Counted from the stretch's first letter, positions 1 to 11,416 are shown. The stretch: 64,000 bases of DNA from Alitta virens (GCA_932294295.1 OW028584.1:9060407-9124406); one strand, 5' to 3'. The notes: generated by a model not told the origin, from the sequence alone. Numbers and translations: made by a program.

Positions 1-404
1 TTAATAAAACATGACTTAGTGAATTGTCAACTGTATTTTGCGAGCTTGGATGACATTGACTTGAGAAAGTGTATTGAAAGAATGATATGTGGTTAGGTTC
101 TGAACATGGTCTACATAGTTTTTGTTCAACTTCTGTTTCATCATTGGATGTGATTTGTCAATTGGGGTTGTAAGAATGATGGTTTTTTTGTTTCTTTGGC
201 GATGCTATGAGTATTATGAAGGTTTTCATTTCTTTGAAAATATATATGATACTTTGATATTAAATCTTATTAATATGTTTGATTAAACAGTTATGTATAA
301 TTGCAATACTGACAGCAGTATTATTATGATATTTTATCATTACTATTTGCATTGGCTTGATGTGATTTGATAAATTGTTATATACTTTGTTATTAAAATT
401 TTAG

Positions 405-435
405 AAATGCATGGTCAGGTTCATCAAAAGAGCAG
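405..435 (+). CDS. Possible 31-nt coding exon
   Basis: A polypyrimidine-poor but usable acceptor (TTTTAG) precedes 405 and a donor (GCAG then GTAACT) follows 435. In the frame KCMVRFIKRA the split codon GCA-G fits the open frame of the second candidate exon at 1552, so the two could be consecutive exons of one gene on the plus strand. No family is recognised and other frames are also open. The evidence is splice signals plus phase agreement only. Confidence 0.15.
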
Positions 436-1551
436 GTAACTTTTTTTTAGTAAATTGTGAAATCTGGAATTATTGGCAAAATATAATGAATTAGTTTTCA
501 TTGGCTTGTGTGCCAGGTTACTATTTTGATTAGATATTTTATTATCATGTTGATAGTTCCAGTTTTGAATTACAGTGATCAAATTGGTATCACTGCTGAA
601 TTATGATTTTGTATTGAAAGAAATGAGAAACGCGAAATTGAGTCTTGGTAAAACATCATGTAATTGGTGAATATTAAGATACTGAATGTTGCTGTGTATC
701 CTGCAATGTCATACACTTGGCTACGGCGAAATTAGCCACAATCAGTGAAATTCGCAACCCTTAAATTCCCAAAACAATGCAATAACAGTTTGTAAGTTAA
801 ATTGTTTTTGTATTTACTCTGTGTTTACTTAATCAGGAAACAATTTGTTACGACGACAATCCACAAATAGCAAGTTTAGAACAACTTTTGAAGGTGGCAA
901 ATTTCGCTGATTGGGGCAAATTACACTGATGCCGAATGTAAATAGAAAATATAGATCGCTCTTGGTGCATAATGTGTCTAACTGCCATGTTGCGCATTTT
1001 GAGGTTAACTTCATGGCGTTTGTTGGATCATAATTTTAGTGGTCATAATTGCGAAGTAATCTTTGTACAAGAATGTATTGGGGTTTTGTAAATGTGGGTT
1101 CCAGTGCACTTCGTTAGAAAGTTAATTGCAGTGTCCTCATCAAAGGGAATAACTGATGTGTTGCATAACAAGTGTCATATCAAGGCGATAACAACTAAAC
1201 ATTGCTATATCAGAAATCAAATGTGTATAAACGTTTAAGAGTAAGTATTTTTACCATGAACAGATCAGTGTTGATGTTGAGTTTGTTATTGAAAAAAATT
1301 ATGAAAGATTGTAAGCAAATGAAGTAACAAATACTGTTGATTTGAAGTATAGAACTTCCAAAACTCTTTTTAGCAAAAGCTCAATATTTGAGCTGCTGTT
1401 CTGCTAATTGTACATATCTTGTGTATTTCTCAATTTGTATTGGAAAAATAATAAACCTTAAGTTACTAATGTGGTGTAGTTCAAATTATTTCCTGATTTC
1501 TGGACATAGTTGTTTGCAGGACTTGTGAATTTTTTTTTTGGTTTTCTTCAG

Positions 1552-1606
1552 CTGTCGTGTTCAATGCTGCAATGGTGAGAGATCTGCTGTCAAGGTCCCC
1601 TGAAAG
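1552..1606 (+). CDS. Possible 55-nt coding exon
   Basis: A strong acceptor (a run of T, then GGTTTTCTTCAG) lies immediately before 1552 and a donor (GAAAG then GTGAAT) follows 1606. One frame is open and reads VVFNAAMVRDLLSRSPE, entering in phase with the candidate exon at 405-435. The predicted peptide matches no family that I can name. It could be a real internal exon of a gene extending outside the window, or chance. Confidence 0.22.
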
Positions 1607-2710
1607 GTGAATATTTTGGGCATCAATTTAGTACAGCACTATAATACCCTTTCGGCAACTTTTTCTAAAATGTTAGGCTCACAATTCAAGTTTCAGAGTT
1701 TGTTTGGTTTATATAAGACTGGAATTCCTGAAAAGAAAAACCAAAAAAAAAAACCAAAGATGTGAAAAGGTCCTGACTTTGGCGACCTGTGAATTTCATC
1801 AAACTTAAATGTCAGGAGCTCCACCTGAATGTGCCTTGCACGTTTGGTGCATGTTATTTTGTTAGAATAGGGACAAGATCAAGGGTGTTGCGTGAGTGCC
1901 AGTTTTGTTCGCCTTTTAACAGAGCCTTGCCTCTGCACAAATATGCAGCATTCAATTGTGCCATTAGCGGTCCCATACTGAAAGATATGATTTGTGTCTG
2001 TACACAAAATTGGCTATTTTTAAATGTCCGTCATGAGGTTTCCTGTTGTGCTCTCTTTCTTTTTTATTGCCCTTTATTATTGGCGCAAAGCGCCAATTCT
2101 TAAGTTGCTGTTCGGATGGGGTTTACGCGTAATGCGTCTGGTTTGCCATTTTCCGAGCGGCAAATTTGAACTTACATGTTAATCCAATGGGGCTAGTTCG
2201 GGTTTACGTTCAAGCGTGTATATAGCAAACTTCTACACGTAGTAGCGCCTTGCCACGTTGCCCGTCTTTAGTGTACTGCCTTTGGAGTGTTTTCCACTCA
2301 TGTTATGTTGTATGTGTTCCATACATTTCTTGAAATCGTCGTTTGTTGACCAAAGAAATTATAACGCATAATAACCTGACAAAGAAATTATAACGCAAAG
2401 AACCGAAGCGCTCAGTGGCCTATATAGGAAACACATATACACGTAGCCACCTAGTGTTTGGGCACAGAACTAGTCTAGTTCAGGCCAGAGAAGAGAATTC
2501 ACAACTGCTCTACAATATTGGTAATAAATCCACTATATTGATGATATTCACAGGATTTTTTTCCTTTTCAAGATTTTCAAGATCATTGGTATATAATTTA
2601 GATAAAGTACAATTTATAAATAGCTTACATGCATATTATTATATGAAATATAAACTATTTTTGCAATATATAATTTTATTCTTTTAAAACAACATATTGT
2701 ACATGAAGGT

Positions 2711-2713
<3 letters not shown>

Positions 2714-2749
<36 letters not shown>
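2714..2749. repeat. (AT)n microsatellite
   Basis: Uninterrupted alternating A and T over about 36 bases. Confidence 0.95.
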
Positions 2750-2752
<3 letters not shown>

Positions 2753-3099
2753 GACACACAACAATAAATAGTTAGCACCAATTAAGCAGCTGATAAACAG
2801 ATGTCACTAGTAAAATTATTCAATATTCACTTGTAAATATTCTTAATTAATTATAGATAAGTAATAAATATTGATTGAAATAAATAATTTATGCATATAT
2901 CACAGCAGTAAGATTATTATGTCAATATCACAGCAGTAATTAAAGATACTGAATAAGTAGCTTTTGTCTTAATAAACAGATAAATATCACAGTTAGATAA
3001 TCTTAAATAATTTACAATTTTACAGGATGTACTCAGATATTAACATATGGATGAAATGCATGAAATGGATGAAATGGTGAAAGATCAACATCAGCAAAC

Positions 3100-3181
3100 A
3101 TGTATGAACATCAGCAAGTAAAATGTATTTAACTTCAGCAAGTAAAACATATTCAACATCAGCAAGTAAAACATATTTAAC
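3100..3181. repeat. Short degenerate tandem repeat
   Basis: Three to four imperfect units of about 30 bases containing CATCAGCAAGTAAAA followed by TTTAAC or TTCAAC. Confidence 0.7.
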
Positions 3182-3474
3182 TTAACATCATAATGGAAAA
3201 CTTTTGAAATTATTATGATACACAGCTGTACAGATCAACCAGTATACATGTGCTTCTGGCAGTTAATCATATAAACTCATTTTTAAATTCAAAACACTAT
3301 AAAATACTATAAGACACTTTGAATACATCATTTAAATAAAAATAATTTGCCTAAATGGCACCTGCATGTCCTGATCAGCCCTGTCTATTGCAACAATGGG
3401 GGACATAAATTAAAGCCGCCTATCAGGCCCTAAGTGCTACAATATGTATTTATTACATTGTAATATTATGTGAT

Positions 3475-3540
3475 AAGCTCTCACTTATTTTCATGAAATG
3501 ATATTTGAAGCTCTCACTTATTTTCATGAAATGATATTTG
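3475..3540. repeat. Perfect 33-bp tandem duplication
   Basis: The 33 bases at 3475-3507 are repeated exactly at 3508-3540. They begin AAGCTCTCACTT and end GATATTTG. Confidence 0.95.
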
Positions 3541-4210
3541 AATACTTCATATCAACAGAGTAAACCTTTCTTAAGTGTAATATACCTGAGTTGAATTTTT
3601 TTTTGCAATCATCAATTTGAAACTTTTAAATGCTTGTTTATTATTAAAACCTTTGCATGAATGGAGACTTTGCCTAACTGAAAGGTTTTTCACTTGAATG
3701 TCAAGGTTTGCTGTGTATAACACTACAGTAATGTTGCAGAATTTTTTGATTATGTCAATAATTTTCAAATAACCCATAAATATATAAATATGCAGTTAAC
3801 TTAGCATCACAGACACAATATAATGTTATAGAATGCACACAAGATATATGTATGTCTATATATGATTCCATATACTGACTTAGTACACATCACTGAGACA
3901 ATATGTAAAAATACAGTTTAACAGTATTAGAGGAAACATTATACATGTAATAATCAAATATTTATAATATTATTATGATACACAGCTGTACAGTTGTAAG
4001 ACCTTCTCGATCAGTATGTGTACACAAATTTTAACCTAGTCATTAAGGAAATATTGTAAAAGTTCTACTTGTTTTGCATGCCAAGTTATAACCATGTCAT
4101 AAATATAAAGAAAAATGTTCACCAAAGATTTCTCTAAAAAAGGCCATTTTTTGATTTAAAAAAATCAAGTTAATAACCACTATTTATGATAACTATAAAT
4201 TTAAGAAATT

Positions 4211-7200
4211 TTACAGATGGGTAATTTTTTGTAGTTTTTTGTTCTTTTTTAATTTATGCCTAAATGATTGGTTTGCTTCTTTGACTGCAAAATGCACCTT
4301 AACTTTAATTAATAATTTTGTGATTTTTTCTAATGTTTCGATGCAGAGGTCATGACCACAAGTTAATTGAGGATGATTATTTAATTCATTGTAACATAAT
4401 TTAGTAATTTTCCTAGTGATGGTAAAAGAAGAATATAAATGAAGATTCAATGAAATGATTTTGCTAAATGATTCGACTAAAGAAAGAAAAGCTTCACTGG
4501 GAACAGTGAGGCCTGAATTTAAGTTTAAATTTGAATATTGTTTATGTCTCATAAAGACGTATTTGTTATTGACTGCTTGATTTTGAAATGAACTCGTTAA
4601 TCTTTCCCTACATAATTGACAAGAATTAATACATTTAAATTTATTTAACAAATATCCTGCAATGTAAGCTGTTGCATTTGTTTCAATTATGTCTAGATTA
4701 TCATTTGTTGCATCATTATCATTTAAAATTTCATGTTGAGAATAAGAATGTTCATCTGAAATTAAATCTACTGATTGAAGCAAATTTTGGTAGTAATCAT
4801 TTGGTTTTAGCAAGAAATAGTCATAATCATTTTCACAGTTTGATCCTTTACTTAAATTAAAAATTGATTCAAAAGACAGTGATCTAAAGGCTGATTGAAA
4901 TCTAACTGAATCTGGTCTATCATCATTCCTATTTTTTGCCCTAATTAGAGAAAAGAAATTTTCTAGTGCATCCTGATTTAATCTATTCATCATAATAAAT
5001 TTAAGGTTAATTTGAGAATCTGATGAAAGGCGCTGCCACAGGTCTTTTATGCTATTAATATTAATTTGCCAGGCTTTAATACATGGTAATTGGTAATTAA
5101 GTGGTTTATTTTTTTGTTTTAATTTTGGGAGCCAGGTCATGCAGCTGTCTAGAAATTCCCAAGTTGTTTTATTATTAGATATTGGTTTACTGAAAGGTTT
5201 AGTTTCGAGAAAAGATTTACTGTTAAAGATATCAAAAAGGTTATTAAAATTTTCAATAAATTCTGCGGTATTTAGTGCTATTTTTAGTTTATCACCTGTC
5301 CAAATGTTAAATTCTGCAAGTGTCTGAATAGCTGATGAAACTGAATGACTTAAAATTTGAGCTGCTAACCTGACTCGCATATTGGTGCCGAAACCTTGTA
5401 ATGATAAATGTTTATCTGTAATTTTAGGAATCATTCTAGAATTTCTTTGTGAATCATGAAAGTATGTTTCTTCAATTATGGACCATGAAATGGGTGTTTC
5501 ATCGAGTATAAAGTCCCTTGTTTTTAGATTATTCCTAACATTTTTAAGTGCATGGGGAGGGTCAAAAATTACATTTATTTTATTTTGATCAATTATGAAA
5601 TATGGATTAGAAATTGTTACACCTAATTGTTTAATTACAGATTGATTATTAGCACCTTGATCACAAACTATTGATACACATTTTAGACCTGTGACAGAAA
5701 TTTGGCGAATTGCTTCAATAACTAAAGTTTTTAATTTGTCAGATTTAATAGTACCATTAGAAAGAAAATAACCAATGGGTTGTTTCCATTTTGTGGTCAG
5801 ACCTCTGATCATAAAAACAGTGGCATGATTTGCCACACCTTGGCCTCTTGTGAAGCCGTAATCCTCCAAACCAATCATTCGGTCATTATTGTGGTCAAAA
5901 TGGATGGCCTCTTTTAGAGAAATCTCGTCCATTAGAAGGACACATAAATTCTCATGGCTTGACATGGTTTTAACTTTAGTAGCTAAAGCATTTAGAGTTA
6001 CATTGTGAAAACCAGGTTTAAAATTTAAATTCTGCAACATTTTCTGTAGTGTTCTAACACTTGGCAAAGTAATAATTCTTTTCAATAATTTGTAGCACTT
6101 AGGGCTTGCCGAATAAAAACTGAGAAACATTGATTTTTCCTGCATGGTGTATCTAAAATTATTTTTACTCTTGCCAGATAATCTGATTTGCGTTGCTAAA
6201 AAATTATACAATTGATTATCACTGACAACTTGTCTCATTACATTTAAACATTTTGTTTTTAAATTACTACCTTTTTTCTTGGTACAGTTACAGTTTGATT
6301 TGAGCTTTTTGATCTGTTGTTTCAGTTTCCAGATTTTAGTTCTTTGTAATTTGATTGTTTCTTGGAATTTGATAAATTAGTATTAGTAATTTCAAGTTTC
6401 TGTGAGATCAAATTATGAAGTAATTTGCCATGATTAAGGTCATTGATTGTCTTACATGTTAATGATGTCTGTCGTGATGCTGGAGATGGAGGTTGTTGAA
6501 ATGGCTGATTTTCTGTTTGATGAAGTTGATCTGGATTAAAATGTTCGGAAGTAAGATGATCTTGATGAAGATGTTGATGATGGTGTTGATGATTTAGGAT
6601 GCGGGGCACAGCCCTTCTTGTGAGTCGTGATTTACTGAAACAAAAATTAAAGAATGATTTATTTGAAAAAAAAAAAAAAATGCCAACAGTTGTATTTAAA
6701 GCACATAGCTGCCACTGTATTTATGCAAATTTGGGAAAATTAAACATAAATATTGGCCTAAGTGTAATATGTATGCAATTTTGAGTGGTCGTTACACTTT
6801 TACAATTTTAAACCAATATTTATTGACAAGATTAATTCAAGTAATGACGTGATCTTATAAATGGAAAAATCTGTAATTTATTGAATCAGGTTTTAACTGC
6901 ATAAATCCCAATTACTTACGGGTCATTTGGATTCATTTTATCCGATGAATTGAAGTGTAAATCACAAACTCTGAGTTGAAGAAGTTTTGATTTTGGGATG
7001 CTGTTTAGGCCTGGATTTGTCTTTAGCCATTGTTCAATCCTGAAGAAAAAGTATATGTTTTACATTTATGTACATTTTATTGTATGTAAAAATAAATGGT
7101 TTACTAATGAAGTCATGCAATAGGTGATTCAAGCATATTAATTTTTTCAGTGATACCTTCAAGCATGTTCATATTTTCAGAGATACATTTGTATGTTAAA

Positions 7201-8539
7201 ATTGTAAAACTTGTTTAATACATATGGTGTATAAACTGTATATATTTTGAATTTTTGTAGAGAATAAAAAAATAATTATAGCTGGGGTTGAGCAGGGGCA
7301 AGGAAACAATGAATTGTGTTCTTGTCAAATATCAATTTATTATCTACATTAAGTTAAATTGCAGGCATGACAAGTTTTCATGCCTGCATATTTAACTTAA
7401 TGTAGATAATAAATTGAATTTATATTAAGGAGGGTAGCAAATAAATCGACCGCAAAATAAAGTGAGAAGAAAAAAATAACACTGGCCAAAAACAATGACC
7501 AATTTATTAAAAAGAAATATTTAGATATTTATATATTTCCACACTTTGACATAAGTACGGAGCCCCTAAGAGGACATGGCAGAAAAAAAAAAATTTTCCC
7601 GTGCGCACCAGTAAATTAAAGGAAAAAAAAAAATTTCCAGTGCGCACGAGTTAATTTACGAAAAAAAATTTTTAAAATGCAGAACTACCCAGATAGAATT
7701 TGTGCACACAAAATGTTTCTCGTGCGCACCAAATGTTTCTCGTGCGCACCAAGTGTTTCTTGTGCGCACGAGTTAATTAACTTTTCGCACGGAAAACATT
7801 TTTTATTCCGTAAATTAACTTTTGCGCACGGGAAGAAAATATATTTTTCGTAAATTAACTTGTGCGCACAGGAAAAATATATATTTTTCTTAAATTAACT
7901 CTTGCGCACAGGAAAAATATATATTTTTCTTAAATTAACTCTTGCGCACAGGAAAAATATATATTTTTCTTAAATTAACTCTTGCGCACGGGGAAAAAAA
8001 AATATTTTTCTTAAATTAACTCATGCGCACAGGAAAAATATATATTTTTCTTAAATTAACTCGTGCGCATGGGAAAAATATATATTTTTCTTACATTAAC
8101 TTGTGCGCACGGGAAAAATATATATTTTTCTTACATTAACTCGTGCGCACGGGAAAATTTTAATTTTTTTCTGCCATGTCCTCTTAGGGGCTCCGTACAT
8201 TAGCTTAGTATAATGGGATTATACAACTCATCACAATGTACAAATACAAATGATAATTTCATTTCTGAGCTTAATATAAATATTTGATTACATAAATAAT
8301 GATTATAATTTATTAGATAATGTTATATATTTGTAATTTTGACAAAATTATAATTTACTATTTTTATTTAAAAATATATTTTAATATTTTGAATTTTTTC
8401 AAAAGTTAACAATGATAATTTAGACTAAAACATATAAATATCAATATATATTTTAAACCCACCTTTCAGAGTTCCTTGGAAATCTATGAAATGACTCATT
8501 ACTTGTGTTGTTGCACACACAACATTTTCTTTTTGACAT
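4211..8539 (-). CDS. THAP-domain P-element-like transposase (THAP9-like), three exons
   Basis: Predicted DNA transposase of the P-element/THAP9 superfamily, acting in the nucleus by RNase H-like catalysis. The gene runs 8463-8539, 6920-7039 and 6634-4211. Spliced exons 1 to 3 give an N-terminal C2CH THAP zinc finger: CCVC near residue 6, the CDLHF part in exon 2, and the closing AVP motif at the start of exon 3. Splice phases agree at both junctions. The main ORF (4211-6238, 675 residues from its first Met) carries MDE (Asp104), CDQGANN (Asp193), FDPPH (225-229) and NQDALENFFS (Glu426), all typical of this superfamily, in the expected order. The coiled-coil reading LQRTKIWKLKQQ just upstream is in the main-ORF frame, but exon 3's THAP-proximal part (6634-6322) is in another frame, so there is one frameshift or unrecognised intron near 6320-6370. 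It may be a nearly intact transposon copy or a domesticated gene. Clear terminal inverted repeats with a target duplication were not found. Confidence 0.85.
6239..6634 (-). pseudogene. Exon 3, linker part of THAP transposase, with apparent frameshift
   Basis: Acceptor TTTTGTTTCAG precedes 6634. The exon starts KSRLTRRAVPRIL, the AVP box that ends THAP domains, then a His/Gln-rich linker. This frame stops near 6322 (KELKSGN then stop), whereas the coiled-coil reading continuous with the catalytic ORF lies in a different frame and is open only from about 6362 downward. The two readings overlap over about 40 bases. I tested GT-AG introns inside the linker (for example AACAT/GTAAGA) and the joined frames stop, so a 1- or 2-nt indel is likelier. 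Confidence 0.6.
6920..7039 (-). CDS. Exon 2 of THAP transposase (second half of THAP finger)
   Basis: A 120-nt exon with acceptor TTTTTCTTCAG and donor CC/GTAAGT. It reads IEQWLKTNPGL followed by LLQLRVCDLHFNSSDK, giving the third Cys and the His of the C2CH finger (C..H in VCDLHF). Entry and exit phases fit exon 1 and exon 3 exactly. Confidence 0.82.
7332..7417. repeat. Snapback palindrome in intron 1 of the THAP gene
   Basis: About 39-base arms (7332-7370 and 7378-7417) are reverse complements with one small indel, separated by about 7 bases. The core is GCAGGCATGA / TCATGCCTGC. This is typical of a very short MITE or foldback remnant. Confidence 0.85.
7555..8198. mobile_element. Foldback element with 40-bp self-complementary tandem repeats
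   Basis: The ends are inverted repeats: GTACGGAGCCCCTAAGAGGA at 7555 mirrors the sequence ending at 8198, and the match continues through ATGGCAG and the A/T tract into GTGCGCAC, about 50 bases in total. Inside are roughly nine copies of a 40-bp unit (about 7780-8150) holding GTGCGCAC-like and GAAAAATATATATTTTTC palindromes separated by TTAAATTAACT. A 20-bp variant (TTTCTCGTGCGCACC) is repeated three times near 7707-7765. GTAC, or its inner TA, flanks both ends and may be the target duplication or part of the TIR. There is no coding capacity. It lies in intron 1 of the THAP transposase. Confidence 0.8.
8463..8539 (-). CDS. Exon 1 of THAP transposase (first half of THAP finger)
   Basis: Starts at the ATG reading MSKRKCCVCNNT and ends RNSER at a donor GAAAG/GTGGGT. 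It supplies the first two Cys of the C2CH zinc finger and the FHRFP motif that is common near the start of THAP domains. An upstream Lys/Arg-rich open stretch exists in the same frame, but it is a low-complexity A/G-rich duplication, so I choose this Met. Confidence 0.8.
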
Positions 8540-8580
8540 CTTATTTTTTTTTCTTTTCTTGGTTTTCTTTTTTTTCTTCG

Positions 8581-8647
8581 TTGATCTCTGATCCAAGCTC
8601 CTGCTTGGTTTTCTTTTTCTTTTTTTTGATCTCTGATCCAAGCTCCC
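8581..8647. repeat. Partial tandem duplication
   Basis: TTGATCTCTGATCCAAGCTC occurs at 8581 and again at about 8626, separated by a T/C-rich run. It creates a repeated AWIRDQ-type reading on the minus strand just upstream of the THAP start. Confidence 0.75.
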
Positions 8648-8667
8648 GCGCATTCAAAAACGTCAGT

Positions 8668-8883
8668 TACAGTGCCCGACGTCGAAGTTGTGGCCGACAC
8701 CGGAGTTGTGGACTTCAATAGTGACGTCCTGGGGCCGAGCCAAACATTCTGATTGAAAAGGGTGATAGATATCGCTATTATTCTAAATCTTTCTCTGTCA
8801 AAATGTTCTGAATCCGCCCCTGGACATCACTATTGAAGTCCACAACTCCGGTGTCGGCCACAACTTCGACGTCGGGCACTGTA
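8668..8883. repeat. 62-bp near-perfect inverted repeat upstream of the THAP gene
   Basis: Arms 8668-8729 and 8822-8883 are reverse complements at 61 of 62 positions, with a 92-base spacer. They are CpG-rich (CCCGACGTCGAAGTTGTGGC). The structure lies about 130 bases upstream of the THAP start codon on its 5' side. It could be a foldback insertion, a recent inverted duplication or a remnant of an element end. Confidence 0.9.
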
Positions 8884-9359
8884 CATTGTAGCCAATGGTT
8901 GCTATGGGTGATTAGATCTTGGTAAACCTGGGTTTTTTTGGCCGTAAAAATTAATTTTATACACAATATAAATAGTTATGTACATTGTTTATGACTAAAA
9001 CTTAGTTACATAGTGAAATATTACTGGTTTTATTAATTTTTCGTTATTATTAAAATGACGCCACTATGTGAAAAAGTAGTTATGAACCCATTAGCCAGAT
9101 GGCGTAGTTGTATTCTTTCAAGAAAAACAACACACAATGTCCGGTGGTATTCATCATTTTTATTCTGTTCCAACAACATGTGTTTTGCATTTGTGATAAT
9201 GTCGCTAACCTAGACTTAAGAAAAAGATCAAATAATGTTTATTTTAGTTCGCGCCCAAACGTTGGGTGGCTTTTGACTTCCGGATTCTCAAATATTCCCT
9301 CGCGACCAATCTATATACTATACGATCTCTGTGTTGACTACGCTGCTCCCTCGGCTGTT

Positions 9360-9560
9360 TCCGGTCACAAGATGGCGAACTCCGATGGAAATGACCGTAG
9401 TGCGTTGTACAGCTTCGTGCATGTTCGGGCTAGAGGCCCCAGGCGGGGAATTCTTGCGGTGTCTTATACCTTTTATTGGTCGTTTAATTTAGAAAACCCA
9501 CCGGGGGCCTTCCCCTTTACTTTACTACATTCGCGCATGCGCAGTGACGTATCTAGCCGG
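9360..9560. promoter_or_regulatory. Promoter-like patch with YY1-, NRF1- and CRE-like words
   Basis: A CpG-richer stretch contains CACAAGATGGCGAAC (YY1-like AAGATGGCG), CGCGCATGCGCAG (matches the NRF1 palindrome GCGCATGCGC) and GTGACGTA (CRE-like). These motifs cluster in core promoters of many animals, but no exon could be attached on either side. Sequence resemblance only. Confidence 0.25.
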
Positions 9561-9752
9561 CTATGTAGGTCACTGCTACAACAGAACCAAATGGCCGTGA
9601 AATTGCCGCATAACACGGCGAAATTTGCGGTTTTGAGAGGGAGTGGATACCGTATTTGTTCAGAAAGATATTCTATGACTTTCTGGCTTTTATTTAATGT
9701 ATACTTTGTGAAATTTGATCAAATTTTAACGAAGTTATGCTCTCCGGTCGCC

Positions 9753-9799
9753 GTGGTTAGTGAACGTTCGCTCTCATAATGTCAGCTGTCAAATGGTAC
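9753..9799 (+). repeat. Dispersed repeat copy 1 (pairs with 11370-11416)
   Basis: GTGGTTAGTGAACGTTCGCT, then GTCAGCTGTCAAATGGTAC after a variable centre, recurs in the same orientation 1.6 kb downstream. The shared part is about 46 bases with a few differences. Confidence 0.8.
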
Positions 9800-11369
9800 G
9801 GACGTCAAACATGTATAAAACAGTCATCCAGCCGCCTTTGTTGCACATCTAAAAATTAAAATGCTCAATTTAATCAGCCATTTATACCATAAATATATTT
9901 ATTCTGTCCCTAAAATGCAAAATATAAACCAATTTCCTTTCAAAACGTAGCTAAGATGGTCGTAATTATCAGTGACAACCGCCATTTTGATTACTTTGTG
10001 TTATGCGCTGTGATTGGTCGAAATGAGTAGTCACTAAATATAACAGCCAATCGGTGATTAGCTTGCTTGGAGCAGTATAAGGTCAAAACGTCTGACAACC
10101 AAAACGTCCAAACCTGAAATGTCCGATTCCCTAACCGTCCTATGTGAATAATAAATTTGTTTCACTTATATACTCTTCCACAGCTTTATTAAATGTGGCA
10201 TCTTTCTTAACAAATTCCATGGATGACATTGTGCCCCCAATAAAAGCTTCCCAAAACTAATTTAGAACATTAATTTGTTAAATTGTCAAAAAATATCTCT
10301 GTATTACATTGGGCTATTTTTGAAATAATAACTTTCAATTGAGAGCTATTCCTGAGAAATAATAACCCATCATAAGAATTATGTTATGCAATAATTAAGT
10401 AGCTCATAGATCTCTAAGACAAGAGTGTTGCAAGGCATGATGACTTTTGTTCAATTTATTAAAAAGTATGACTCGCATAATAAGTGTCTTGGTCTGGGAG
10501 TACGTGTAGCCAAGCCTATCTATTAGATGTGAATTCCAAGAAGTAATATATGTAATTATACAACAATAATGAAAACAAATTTGTAAAAAGCCGGCAAAAG
10601 AAAAAGTTCAGATCAAGTCTTTGTGATTCTGTACGACTTTATTGAAATTATTATGCTTCATTTGATATGTACCAAGTAGTAATATGTAATTATAAGTATA
10701 GCATCACCTAAATATGAATAATGCACTTGTGCATAGGAATAGTAATATGAAGAAATCATTTATTAAACACAATATATGCATATTATTTTTCATTACAATA
10801 TAATAAATAATAATAATATTTTTATTATTTTGTCTTTATATATTTAGAAATTAGGGACAGAATAACTGTATTTAATGGTTTACCGATATATCATTAATTT
10901 GATATCAATTAGCAAGCATATTTATACATTAAAAGACATTGTAAAACAGAAGAGAAAATCGATGTCAAAAATAACGTGGCATTCATTTAATATCAATTAG
11001 CAAGCATGTGCCGTTTATGTGATGATAGATCACTATGTTACAATAGCAATTAAATTAACAAGTAGAAGCCGTTTTCTATGATTCTGTACGCTGAAGTGTT
11101 TTTCTTTTATTCACGATTGTATTTAGTTGGTCCATCAGGCATCACATGCTTATAGATAAGCTATTATAATTCAATTATATTGGCATTAGATATTTATTTT
11201 CCGCAAGTACATAATAGCAATAATGTCACACCATTCAGCACTTTTATGCGGGTGACAATCGGGTGACGAATCGACCAGTTCCGGGTGACGAACGGACTTT
11301 TCCCTGGTGATGGATGGCCCTGCTTTGGCAGGGACGAATGGCGCAGTGACGAATCGCCCTGCTCCCCTT

Positions 11370-11416
11370 GTGGTTAGCGAACGTTCGCTTTGGTATGGTC
11401 AGCTGTCAAATGGTAC
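11370..11416 (+). repeat. Dispersed repeat copy 2
   Basis: Second copy of the block at 9753-9799. It is preceded here by a run of related words (GGTGACGAATCG, GGGTGACGAACGG, GTGACGAATCGCCC). Confidence 0.8.

Larger units (their letters stand above)
1..4210. other. Non-coding left flank with simple repeats
   Basis: AT-rich sequence in which I recognise no protein family. All ORFs are short and lack domain motifs. It holds an (AT)n run, several short tandem duplications, and a perfect 23-bp direct repeat at 3211-3233 and 3971-3993. Two short stretches with good splice signals (405-435 and 1552-1606) are listed separately as candidate exons. A short block at about 3361-3395 resembles 12917-12950 and is probably part of a dispersed repeat. 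Confidence 0.6.

Noticed and set aside
6361..6500. A GT-AG intron resolving the THAP exon 3 frame change
   Set aside because: The best donor (AACAT/GTAAGA) joined to nearby acceptors creates a stop at once, so a small indel is preferred.
7780..8150. CRISPR-like array
   Set aside because: The 40-bp units are contiguous tandem repeats without unique spacers, in a eukaryotic intron.
9108..9779. 223-codon open frame as a gene
   Set aside because: No signal peptide with matching body, no family motif and no codon pattern. It crosses a promoter-like patch and ends in a repeat.
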